Assembly (NCBI GenBank): GCA_029932675.1 | Contig: JAOZPP010000038.1 | Coordinates: 1-27,411 of the forward strand | Source: a bacterium | GTDB taxonomy: Bacteria > SM23-81 > DAOVCL01 | Direction: 5' to 3' | Length of the DNA stretch: 27,411 nucleotides | Shown here: positions 14,268 through 22,105 of the stretch, piece after piece | Layout of the letters: each line of letters opens with the position of its first letter | Position numbering within the stretch: position 1 is the stretch's first letter | The notes under the pieces: generated by a model | The model's database searches: none | What the model was told of the DNA's origin: nothing | Seen by the model: only the letters and a program-made list of their open reading frames with translations | Program-made: the position numbers and the translations under genes

Positions 14268-16103
14268 TTAACCTGGGGTTTCCCCTTCCCTTGCCGCCCT
14301 CAGCGGGAGTTCTATGGTAAAGGTCGTTCCCTTGCCCACCTGGCTCTGCACATCTATCTTCCCCCCATGCTTCTTGATGATCCCATAGCTCATCGATAAC
14401 CCCAACCCAGTCCCCTTCCCTACCTCCTTCGTGGTGAAAAATGGCTCAAAGATCCGAGAAAGATTCTCCTTGGGGATGCCTACCCCTGTATCGCTTATCT
14501 GCACATATACCCGCCCCCCATCACTATAGGTCCTGATCCTTATCTGCCCCCTCTCCTCTATCGCCTGGGCAGCATTAACCAACAGGTTCATAAATACCTG
14601 ATTCAACTGCTGAGGATAACACTCTATATCCGGTAGCTCACCATACTCCTTGACCACCTCCGCCTTATACTTCAGCTCATTCCACACTATGTTCAAAGTG
14701 CTCTCTATCCCCTCATTGATGTTCGCATACTTCAACTCCGCCTCATCCACATGGGCAAAGCTCTTCAAATCCTTCACTATCTTGGTAATCCTCTCCGCCC
14801 CCTCCAAGGACTCGCTGATTGCATCCTTGATGTCCTCCAACAACAGATCCACATCCAACTCCTCCTTCACCCTCTCCACCCTTTGGGCCAAGGAGAGCAG
14901 TTCCTCATCCCCCTTGCTCTTGCAAACAGAAAGAAGCTCCTCATACTCCTTGAGGATCTTGATGAAGTCCTCGGTGTATTCCTGGAGGCTGTTCAGGTTG
15001 GAGAAGACAAAGCCCGCTGGGTTGTTTATCTCGTGGGCGATGCCAGCGGCCAACTGGCCAATGGAGGCCAACTTCTCCCTCTGCAACAGTTGGGCATGCG
15101 CTTCCTTAAGCTCCTTGTTCACCCTCTTCAGCTCCGCATTCCCCTTCTTCAAGGCCCTCTCTGCTCTTTCTGCCCGCTCCTTTGCCTCGGTCAATCTCCT
15201 CTCCGCCTTCTTGCGCTCAGTGATGTCCCGCACAATGAGCACCCTGAATGACGTTAGTTCCTCGCTTCTCGAACGCTTGCAGGGCTTGAGCTCGATGGAG
15301 AGGTAACGTTTGAGGAACTGATCATAGGCTTCGCATCGGGCGGACTGACCTCGGATTGTCCTCTTCCACGCCTTCTCCCAGAAGGATTTCAGATAACAGG
15401 AGGCATCCCCGCACTTAGGATGGAGGAGCCCGTGAACCACCCTACCCTTCACATTCTCAATTTGCCCTAAGCTCCAGGCCTCGACAGTGCGATTTGCCCG
15501 CACAATAGTCCCTCCACCGTCAACCAGACAGACAAGGTCGGGAAGCGAATCGGCCGCTGATTCCCACTCCTGCTTTGCCTGCTCTACCTTTCTCCAAAGC
15601 GTAATCAGCTCCTCCTCCACCCGCTTCCGCTCGGTGATGTCCCGCACGATGACGCATAGGTTCCCCACTTGGCCATCTTTCTCTATCAAACGAGTGTTGG
15701 CTTCTACATAGAGCTTATTGCCGCTCTTATGATTGACCTCCAACTCCACGATTTGTGGCCTCCGCTGCTGGAGCACCGTCTTCATAAGTTCGACCACCTT
15801 GAGGAGCTCATCTTCCTCAAAGAAGCCAAGTTCGGCGAAATTCCTCCCAATGACCTCCTCCCGCTTGTAGCCAAGGACATCCTCTATCCTCCCATTTACA
15901 TCGATGATCACCCCCGACCTATCCAGGTAGATGATCTCATCATTAGCATTCTCAAATATCGTCCTATACTTTGCCTCGCTCTCCCTCAACGCCTCCACTA
16001 CCTCCCGGTGGCTGTTTTGCAGTGCCTCCAACTGGCCAACCCGGCGACGCAATTGTGCCAGCTCGGCAAGGAGCTCCTGTTTTGTCTTTCGGTTATCTTC
16101 CAT
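14268..16103 (-). CDS. PAS-PAS sensor histidine kinase
   Basis: A 611-residue cytoplasmic sensor kinase with no membrane segment seen. After an N-terminal coiled coil come PAS 1 (about 40-160, ending in DITERKR) and PAS 2 (about 180-300) that contains HPKCGDASC, a cysteine pattern of unknown meaning. A second coiled coil leads to the dimerisation domain with H357 in GIAHEINNPAGF. The ATPase domain has NQVFMNLLVNAA, DTGVGIP and [11 protein letters not shown]. It should autophosphorylate and pass phosphate to separate receivers. Residues from about 322 to the end of the core are identical to those of the neighbouring REC-kinase at 16216-17529. It lies 112 bp downstream of that gene and probably shares its transcript. 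A weak GAGAGAAG ribosome binding site abuts the ATG. Confidence 0.93.
   Translation of the reverse strand: MEDNRKTKQELLAELAQLRRRVGQLEALQNSHREVVEALRESEAKYRTIFENANDEIIYLDRSGVIIDVNGRIEDVLGYKREEVIGRNFAELGFFEEDELLKVVELMKTVLQQRRPQIVELEVNHKSGNKLYVEANTRLIEKDGQVGNLCVIVRDITERKRVEEELITLWRKVEQAKQEWESAADSLPDLVCLVDGGGTIVRANRTVEAWSLGQIENVKGRVVHGLLHPKCGDASCYLKSFWEKAWKRTIRGQSARCEAYDQFLKRYLSIELKPCKRSRSEELTSFRVLIVRDITERKKAERRLTEAKERAERAERALKKGNAELKRVNKELKEAHAQLLQREKLASIGQLAAGIAHEINNPAGFVFSNLNSLQEYTEDFIKILKEYEELLSVCKSKGDEELLSLAQRVERVKEELDVDLLLEDIKDAISESLEGAERITKIVKDLKSFAHVDEAELKYANINEGIESTLNIVWNELKYKAEVVKEYGELPDIECYPQQLNQVFMNLLVNAAQAIEERGQIRIRTYSDGGRVYVQISDTGVGIPKENLSRIFEPFFTTKEVGKGTGLGLSMSYGIIKKHGGKIDVQSQVGKGTTFTIELPLRAAREGETPG
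14305..15141 (-). repeat. 837-bp duplicated kinase module, copy A
   Basis: Matches 16259-17095 at a constant offset of 1954. All parts I compared base by base are identical, and the translation is identical in the coding frame and on the opposite strand. It covers the linker coiled coil, HisKA and HATPase domains. Confidence 0.9.
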
Positions 16104-16215
16104 CTTCTCTCATAAATAGAAAATACCCGCAAACGAGGGATTCAAATCAATCAAGGCCATCCATTCAAAGGTCAAGGGGCGACTTCCGGAGCAACAATTG
16201 GCCGATCCCTGCCAC

Positions 16216-17529
16216 CTACTCCGCCAGTTGCTCCCCCTCACCCCTCTCTAATTTAAGGGGGAGTTCTATGGTAAAGGTCGTTCCCTTGCCCACCTGGCTC
16301 TGCACATCTATCTTCCCCCCATGCTTCTTGATGATCCCATAGCTCATCGATAACCCCAACCCAGTCCCCTTCCCTACCTCCTTCGTGGTGAAAAATGGCT
16401 CAAAGATCCGAGAAAGATTCTCCTTGGGGATGCCTACCCCTGTATCGCTTATCTGCACATATACCCGCCCCCCATCACTATAGGTCCTGATCCTTATCTG
16501 CCCCCTCTCCTCTATCGCCTGGGCAGCATTAACCAACAGGTTCATAAATACCTGATTCAACTGCTGAGGATAACACTCTATATCCGGTAGCTCACCATAC
16601 TCCTTGACCACCTCCGCCTTATACTTCAGCTCATTCCACACTATGTTCAAAGTGCTCTCTATCCCCTCATTGATGTTCGCATACTTCAACTCCGCCTCAT
16701 CCACATGGGCAAAGCTCTTCAAATCCTTCACTATCTTGGTAATCCTCTCCGCCCCCTCCAAGGACTCGCTGATTGCATCCTTGATGTCCTCCAACAACAG
16801 ATCCACATCCAACTCCTCCTTCACCCTCTCCACCCTTTGGGCCAAGGAGAGCAGTTCCTCATCCCCCTTGCTCTTGCAAACAGAAAGAAGCTCCTCATAC
16901 TCCTTGAGGATCTTGATGAAGTCCTCGGTGTATTCCTGGAGGCTGTTCAGGTTGGAGAAGACAAAGCCCGCTGGGTTGTTTATCTCGTGGGCGATGCCAG
17001 CGGCCAACTGGCCAATGGAGGCCAACTTCTCCCTCTGCAACAGTTGGGCATGCGCTTCCTTAAGCTCCTTGTTCACCCTCTTCAGCTCCGCATTCTTCTT
17101 CTCCAAGCTCTTCCTTATCGCGTTGAGCTGCAGATGGGTTTTTACCCTTACCCTCACCTCCTCGTTATCGATCGGTTTGGTAATGTAATCTACCGCACCG
17201 AGCTCGAAGCCCTTCTCCCTCATCCCACTTTCATTCACCGCGGTGATGAATATGACTGGAACCTCCTCAGTCCTCTTTTCCTCCCTCATCCTCTTGAGCA
17301 CCTCCAGTCCACTCATCTCCGGCATCATAACATCAAGCAAGACGAGATCGATGGATTCCTTCTCCAGCAGATTGAGAGCCTGCTTACCGTTCTCCGCGCT
17401 TAGTGTGGTGTAGCCACATTTGCCCAGCAACTTCTCCAGGAGCATCCTATTTATGGGGACATCATCCACTATAAGGATTTTCGCTCCCCTCCCCTCTTCA
17501 CCTCTCAGCTCTTCTCTCTTCATCTTCAA
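16216..17529 (-). CDS. Receiver-histidine kinase (REC-HisKA-HATPase)
   Basis: A 437-residue protein with an N-terminal receiver (about 15-135; D22-D23, phospho-acceptor D66 in LVLLDVMMPEMSG, K118 in YITKPID), a coiled coil, then HisKA with H181 in GIAHEINNPAGF and an HATPase domain with DTGVGIP and [11 protein letters not shown]. Having the receiver first means that an upstream kinase can set the activity of this one, giving a two-step relay. It has no other sensor domain. From about residue 146 the kinase core is identical to that of the PAS-PAS kinase downstream. A sigma-28 promoter lies at 17628-17654, giving a leader of about 90 bases. A good ribosome binding site, GGGAGGGA, precedes the ATG. 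Confidence 0.93.
   Translation of the reverse strand: MKMKREELRGEEGRGAKILIVDDVPINRMLLEKLLGKCGYTTLSAENGKQALNLLEKESIDLVLLDVMMPEMSGLEVLKRMREEKRTEEVPVIFITAVNESGMREKGFELGAVDYITKPIDNEEVRVRVKTHLQLNAIRKSLEKKNAELKRVNKELKEAHAQLLQREKLASIGQLAAGIAHEINNPAGFVFSNLNSLQEYTEDFIKILKEYEELLSVCKSKGDEELLSLAQRVERVKEELDVDLLLEDIKDAISESLEGAERITKIVKDLKSFAHVDEAELKYANINEGIESTLNIVWNELKYKAEVVKEYGELPDIECYPQQLNQVFMNLLVNAAQAIEERGQIRIRTYSDGGRVYVQISDTGVGIPKENLSRIFEPFFTTKEVGKGTGLGLSMSYGIIKKHGGKIDVQSQVGKGTTFTIELPLKLERGEGEQLAE
16259..17095 (-). repeat. 837-bp duplicated kinase module, copy B
   Basis: Partner of 14305-15141 at offset 1954, with sharp edges: on one side the match ends at a GGG before the differing C-terminal tails, on the other inside the coiled coil directly after CCGCATTC. 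Confidence 0.9.
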
Positions 17530-17627
17530 TCCCTCCCTAATCGCCCCTGTTTAGGGCACAAGTTGAGTATTTCCCCGGTGGGTGAAGAGCCAAATCCTGG
17601 GCAGTCTGATTCCTTTTCCCTCTATCT

Positions 17628-17654
17628 ATATCGGCAGATTCCCAAAAAACTTTA
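17628..17654 (-). promoter_or_regulatory. Sigma-28 (FliA/SigD) promoter upstream of the REC-kinase
   Basis: On the minus strand TAAA (17651-17654) is followed after exactly 15 bases by GCCGATAT (17628-17635), the full SigD/FliA consensus. The preceding C and following GTTTTTT are shared with the site at 27384-27410. The start codon at 17529 lies about 95 bases downstream. This places the REC-kinase, and probably the PAS-PAS kinase behind it, in the flagellar regulon. Confidence 0.8.
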
Positions 17655-17672
17655 GTTGTTTCTTAGGTTGAG

Positions 17673-17702
17673 CCTCCCGCGGGTTTGAAAACCCGCGGGA
17701 GG
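17673..17702. terminator. Strong perfect hairpin between the HNOBA kinase and the sigma-28 promoter
   Basis: CCTCCCGCGGGTTT and AAACCCGCGGGAGG are perfect 14-base inverted arms around GA. It begins 17 bases past the stop codon of the hybrid kinase. No T-run follows directly on either strand, so it may be a 3'-end stabiliser or a factor-dependent terminator rather than a classic intrinsic one. It separates two transcription units. Confidence 0.5.
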
Positions 17703-17718
17703 TCTGGAGGTAAGCCAT

Positions 17719-20700
17719 CTATCGCAGGGCCTGCAAGTAATCCCTCAACTGTAGTCTCTCCTTCTCCAACTCCTCGATTAGCGCTGGCGCCTTAGCCAGG
17801 TTGCCATCTTTACCCATATACTCAAGGTCGCGGGCCAAGTTTGTCATCCTCTCCGCAGTAAGGTTAGCTGCTGCCCCTTTGATACTGTGGGCCTCCCTCT
17901 CCACCCTCTGCGCATCCCCTGCCTCCACCGCCTGGGCTAACTCCTTGAGCTGCTCCTGGGTGTAGTCCACAAACTCCTGGAGCATATCGACTAAGAATTC
18001 CTTGTCCCCATCCAATCTGGCCAAGGCGGCATCCAGTTCGATGGGGGGCACCAACCCACTTCCCCCAGCGGGAATTTTCTTCTCCTTCTGCATACTTCCT
18101 CCTTTCTTTGGCCCCTTAGGCCTATTCCATCTCTCTATGGCCGCAAAAAGCTCCTTTTGGTTTATGGGTTTAGAGACATAGTCGTCCATCCCCGCTTCCA
18201 AGCAGCGTTCCTTGTCCCCCTTCATAGCATGGGCGGTCATCGCGATTATCGGTATCCTCCTTTTTTTCTTCATCTTCGATTCTAAATCCCTAATCTGTCG
18301 GGTAGCGGCTAACCCATCGAGTTCTGGCATCTGCACATCCATAAGCACAAGATCGTAACTTCCCCTCTGTAAAGCCTCTATGGCCTGCTTGCCATTCTCC
18401 ACGGCATCAACCGGATACCCAGCCTTCTCCAAAACCTTGATGGCCAACTTGCGGTTGACCGGGTTATCTTCAGCCAAAAGTATCCTCGCCCTCCGCCGTT
18501 TCTGCTCAGCGAGGCTATGGCGAGTGACTATGCTGCCCCGCTTACCCTTAGTATGTTTCCTCCCTAAGACAGTGACTATGGCGTCAAACAACTGGGACTG
18601 CTTTATGGGCTTCATCAGGTATCCACTGCATCCGATGGCCTCCAACCGGGCAGCATCACCCCTTACCCCAAAGGAGGTGAGGACGAGGATAAGCACATCC
18701 TTGATCTGGACATCCCCTTTAATTGCCTTAGCCGTCTGCTCACCATCCATCTGGGGCATCTGCATATCGAGGAGAACAAGCTTGAATGGCCGGCCGGAGT
18801 TGGCTGCATTCCGCAGAGCCTCAATTGCCCTTCTCCCATCCCCTACCGCCTGGGGCTTGCACCCGAAGGATTCCAACATCCTCACCAAGACCGCCCGGTT
18901 GGTGGCGTTGTCATCGACCACCAAAACGGGCAAACCCCTCACCTCTACATCCTCAATTGGCTCCTCGAGGCTCCCCTCGGGTTGCCTCTCGAATACGGCG
19001 GTGAACCAGAACCTGCTCCCCTTCCCTGGTTTGCTCTCCACCCCTATCTCCCCACCCATCAGCCCAGCCAACTGCTTGGAGATGGCCAAACCCAACCCTG
19101 TACCCCCATACTTGCGGGTAGTGGAACCATCGGCCTGGGAGAAGCTCTCAAATATCTTCTCCTGCTTATCCTTAGGAATACCTATACCCGTATCCTTCAC
19201 CGCAAAAAGCAACTTTACCTTATCCTCCTCGACTTTCGGCTTGCGGCTTGCGGCTTGCGCCCCTCCCTCGGCCCTCTTTACCTCCACCACCACCTCCCCC
19301 TTCTCGGTGAACTTAATGGCATTGCCCAACAGGTTCACCAGGATCTGCCGGAGCCTCCCGGGGTCACCCCGCAGCCTGGTGGGAATTCCAGGCTCGATGT
19401 CCAAGGCCAATTCCAACCCCTTCCCAGCAGCTCGGGCGGCAACGGTCTCCACCGTCCCCTCCAAGGTGGTCTGGAGGTCGAAGTCTATCTTCTCCATCTC
19501 CAGCTTGCCCGCCTCGATCTTGGAGAAGTCCAGGATATCGTTGATCAGGCAAAGCAGGGCATTGGCGCTTTCCTTAACCGTGTTCAGGTAATCCCTCTGT
19601 TCCTCAGTAAGCTCTGTATCCAGGGCTAAATCGGTCATCCCAATGATCCCGTTCATTGGGGTGCGGATCTCGTGGGACATATTGGCCAGAAACTGCGACT
19701 TGGCCACATTGGCCTCCTCGGCTGCCCGTCGGGCCTTCTCCAATTCAGTGACCAAAGCCGAGAGCCTGGCGCTATTCTCCTCCTCAGCTTCCTTGGCCAG
19801 TTGAAGCTCCTCTATGAACTTCTGTCTCTCCTCCTCCATCCTCTTCCGTTTGGAGATGTCTATAATCTGAACCTCAATTACCCCTCTTCCCTGGTATTCC
19901 GTCAACCTCCCCCTGATGATCGCATAGAGCCAATTCCGCTTCTTGTTCCACATTGGGAGCTCACATTCACAGAAGGGGCCAGCTCCAAGGTGGCTCATCG
20001 TCTCCTTCACCTTACCCCTCACCTCTGGGGGGAAGAGGTTCTCTACAAAATCAAATTCCCTGGTTAACATCTCCTCGAGAGAGTAGCCAAACAGCTCCAG
20101 GGCTGCCTTGTTTGCATATCTCACCTTACCCTTCTCCAGGATCAAATAGGCCACTACAGAGTTCTCCACCAAGGAACGATACCTCTCCTCTGACTGTCTG
20201 AGGATATCGTCCATCAGTTTGCGCTCGGTGATGTCTTTTTCCACCCCGCGATAGCCAAGGAGGTTTCCTCCTCCATCCAGCTTTGGAACCCCGTTGGTAA
20301 GCAGGCAGACCCTATGGCCGCCCTTGTGGACTTTCCAACTTTCCAGATCCTTAATGGGCTGTTTGTGTTTGGCTATCTCCCGGATGTGCTTTCTCACCCT
20401 TGCTGCCTCATCCTCCGGCATAAAATCGAAGGGGGTCTTCCCGATGAGCTCCTCCGGACGATAACCGAGGATACCCTCCACCTGGGGAGAGCAATAGGTG
20501 AATACCCCTTTTGCATCCACCTCCCAAACCCAATCAGACATACTGAAGACTATATCCCGGAACCTCTCCTCGGAGGCCTTCAGCTCCTCCTCCCACCGTT
20601 TCCGTTCGGTTATGTCCTCTCCCGAGCTTAAGGTGCCGGCGAACCGACCGTAATCATCCTCTAAAACAGTATTTTGCCAGGCGATGAGCCTCTCCTGGCC

Positions 20701-21507
20701 ATCTTTAGTCAAAATCGGGTTTTCAAAATATCTTACCGCTTCAATCTCTCCCCCTCGCAGCTTTTCAAATATCGCCTCCGCCTTATCCCGGATCTTAGGG
20801 GGGAGGAAGTTTTCAAACCAGTCCCTGCCCAAGATCTCATCTTCGCTGTAACCCAAGATCTTACAACCCTTTTGGTTTATTAAACTAACCTTTTTGTCCG
20901 CATCAATGGCTAACAGGATAACTCCGGCCACATCCAGGTATTTCTGAGCCCTATCCCTCTCCCTCCCCAAGGCCTCCTCAGCCTTCCTCCGTTCGTTGAT
21001 CTCCCTTTCCAAGGAGGCATTGAGGGATCTAAGCCGATCGTTATTCTCCTTTAGGGCTTTGGTGGCCAACGCTGCCTCTTTTAGGGACTGACGCAACTCC
21101 TCCTGACTGGTCAAGAAGTCAACCAGGTGATCCCCCTCGGGGAAATCGTCAAAGGAGAAATGGGCCATCTCCTCAGTGGTCTTTGGACCAGGGCTCCCCA
21201 AGAACACGAACCCTCCACCGGAAGGGAGCCAACGGCCGGTTAAAGGGAGCGCTGCCCCCATAGCCTGGAGGGTAAACTTACCGCAGATACCGATCTTGGC
21301 AGCTATGGAGGCAGCGGAGATTTCCCCCTCGGGATCTGCGTATTTAACCAATTTGGCTGCACCCAGGCCAACCACCCCCTTAACCCGCTTGTGAATCGCT
21401 GGGCTGGCATAGGTTACCACCAGGTCTCGGTTGGTAGCCAGGACGAAGGGGGTAAGACAGATCAGGTGGGCGAGGTCGACCTTCGCCTTGCTTTCTCCCC
21501 GGCTCAT
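17719..21507 (-). CDS. HNOBA-PAS-hybrid histidine kinase with two receivers and Hpt (H-NOX partner)
   Basis: A 1262-residue phosphorelay kinase. Residues about 10-135 resemble the HNOBA domain that accompanies H-NOX in guanylyl cyclases and bacterial kinases: [20 protein letters not shown], then LTGRW, then [20 protein letters not shown]. Next come a coiled coil, three PAS domains (about 185-305, 310-430 and 438-555), HisKA with H612 in [11 protein letters not shown], an HATPase with DTGIGIP and [10 protein letters not shown], two receivers ([13 protein letters not shown] and [13 protein letters not shown]) and an Hpt with [11 protein letters not shown]. The layout is BarA-like. The start is set at 21507: GGAGGTGA stands seven bases upstream and the ATG overlaps the H-NOX stop by four bases (ATGA). 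A longer in-frame start at 21630 would lie inside the H-NOX gene. Kinase and H-NOX are thus translationally coupled, and H-NOX probably regulates this kinase. Confidence 0.92.
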   Translation of the reverse strand: MSRGESKAKVDLAHLICLTPFVLATNRDLVVTYASPAIHKRVKGVVGLGAAKLVKYADPEGEISAASIAAKIGICGKFTLQAMGAALPLTGRWLPSGGGFVFLGSPGPKTTEEMAHFSFDDFPEGDHLVDFLTSQEELRQSLKEAALATKALKENNDRLRSLNASLEREINERRKAEEALGRERDRAQKYLDVAGVILLAIDADKKVSLINQKGCKILGYSEDEILGRDWFENFLPPKIRDKAEAIFEKLRGGEIEAVRYFENPILTKDGQERLIAWQNTVLEDDYGRFAGTLSSGEDITERKRWEEELKASEERFRDIVFSMSDWVWEVDAKGVFTYCSPQVEGILGYRPEELIGKTPFDFMPEDEAARVRKHIREIAKHKQPIKDLESWKVHKGGHRVCLLTNGVPKLDGGGNLLGYRGVEKDITERKLMDDILRQSEERYRSLVENSVVAYLILEKGKVRYANKAALELFGYSLEEMLTREFDFVENLFPPEVRGKVKETMSHLGAGPFCECELPMWNKKRNWLYAIIRGRLTEYQGRGVIEVQIIDISKRKRMEEERQKFIEELQLAKEAEEENSARLSALVTELEKARRAAEEANVAKSQFLANMSHEIRTPMNGIIGMTDLALDTELTEEQRDYLNTVKESANALLCLINDILDFSKIEAGKLEMEKIDFDLQTTLEGTVETVAARAAGKGLELALDIEPGIPTRLRGDPGRLRQILVNLLGNAIKFTEKGEVVVEVKRAEGGAQAASRKPKVEEDKVKLLFAVKDTGIGIPKDKQEKIFESFSQADGSTTRKYGGTGLGLAISKQLAGLMGGEIGVESKPGKGSRFWFTAVFERQPEGSLEEPIEDVEVRGLPVLVVDDNATNRAVLVRMLESFGCKPQAVGDGRRAIEALRNAANSGRPFKLVLLDMQMPQMDGEQTAKAIKGDVQIKDVLILVLTSFGVRGDAARLEAIGCSGYLMKPIKQSQLFDAIVTVLGRKHTKGKRGSIVTRHSLAEQKRRRARILLAEDNPVNRKLAIKVLEKAGYPVDAVENGKQAIEALQRGSYDLVLMDVQMPELDGLAATRQIRDLESKMKKKRRIPIIAMTAHAMKGDKERCLEAGMDDYVSKPINQKELFAAIERWNRPKGPKKGGSMQKEKKIPAGGSGLVPPIELDAALARLDGDKEFLVDMLQEFVDYTQEQLKELAQAVEAGDAQRVEREAHSIKGAAANLTAERMTNLARDLEYMGKDGNLAKAPALIEELEKERLQLRDYLQALR
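19237..19257. repeat. Three tandem copies of a 7-bp unit inside the kinase gene
   Basis: CGGCTTG is repeated three times without interruption, encoding the AASRKPK-type linker in the HATPase region of the hybrid kinase. A unit of seven bases changes the reading frame if copy number changes by one. Confidence 0.7.
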
Positions 21508-22046
21508 GGGAAGGTCACCTCCATGGTGCAGCGCGGATCCCCTCTGTGCATACAGGCGGTTTCCTTCACTCGCACTTCCTGGTTGAAGTAGAGCCCCACA
21601 CCTAAGATAAGGCCGCGCAGGACTGGGCAAAGCCCCCGCTTGGAATGGTAGTGCATAAGCAGCCGGCCATCAGGAAGTTCCTCGTAGTCGAATTTAGGGG
21701 GGGCTGCCCCGGTAATGCTCCTGGTAGCCTGTTCATGGACCCGATCCATATTGAGCAAGAACTCCCGCGGGGATGACCCAGCCAGTTGGAAATAGGTGGC
21801 ATAGTATTTCTTGAGGGTGTGGGGGACCATAAACTTGCCATACTCCACCTGGACGGTCTCCACTGGAAGTCCAGAGACCTGGGAGGCTGCCTTGATCAGG
21901 GCTATGGTGAGCTCGTCTGGATAGTCTTGACCGATGGCAAAGAATGGTTCCTCGCAGCCAGCTAAGGACTTCACCTCCTCCCACGCCTCCGCGCCAAACC
22001 TCGCCTCCACCATCTCCTGAATACCCTTGTTGATAATGCCCTTCAT
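21504..22046 (-). CDS. hnoX: H-NOX heme nitric-oxide sensor protein
   Basis: A 180-residue stand-alone H-NOX (HNOB) domain, the bacterial relative of the heme domain of soluble guanylyl cyclase. It opens [18 protein letters not shown]. The proximal heme ligand is H104 (MDRVHEQA), the heme-distorting proline is at 116-117 (GAAPPKF), and the heme-propionate motif YxSxR is Y133-H-S-K-R137. The position matching the distal tyrosine of oxygen-binding H-NOX is V142, so NO rather than O2 should be the ligand. Cysteines C140, C165 and C173 sit where zinc-binding cysteines occur in some relatives. A strong GGAGGTGA ribosome binding site precedes the ATG. It follows the channel gene by 59 bp and overlaps the HNOBA kinase by four bases, the standard partner arrangement. 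Confidence 0.95.
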   Translation of the reverse strand: MKGIINKGIQEMVEARFGAEAWEEVKSLAGCEEPFFAIGQDYPDELTIALIKAASQVSGLPVETVQVEYGKFMVPHTLKKYYATYFQLAGSSPREFLLNMDRVHEQATRSITGAAPPKFDYEELPDGRLLMHYHSKRGLCPVLRGLILGVGLYFNQEVRVKETACMHRGDPRCTMEVTFP

Positions 22047-22105
22047 TGGGGTTCACCTCCTTCCTGTGAGCACAACATCTGGGTTCGGGCTGCACAAATG
22101 CAACC

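Noticed and set aside
18380-19591. Long + strand open frame of about 400 codons opposite the hybrid kinase
   Set aside because: It is antisense to clear HATPase and receiver domains and has the serine/leucine-rich composition of a mirror frame. The same applies to other + strand frames opposite 14268-27168.
21508-21630. N-terminal extension of the hybrid kinase from an upstream in-frame start
   Set aside because: It would lie inside the H-NOX gene and gives low-quality sequence. The GGAGGTGA-spaced ATG at 21507 with ATGA overlap is far better.
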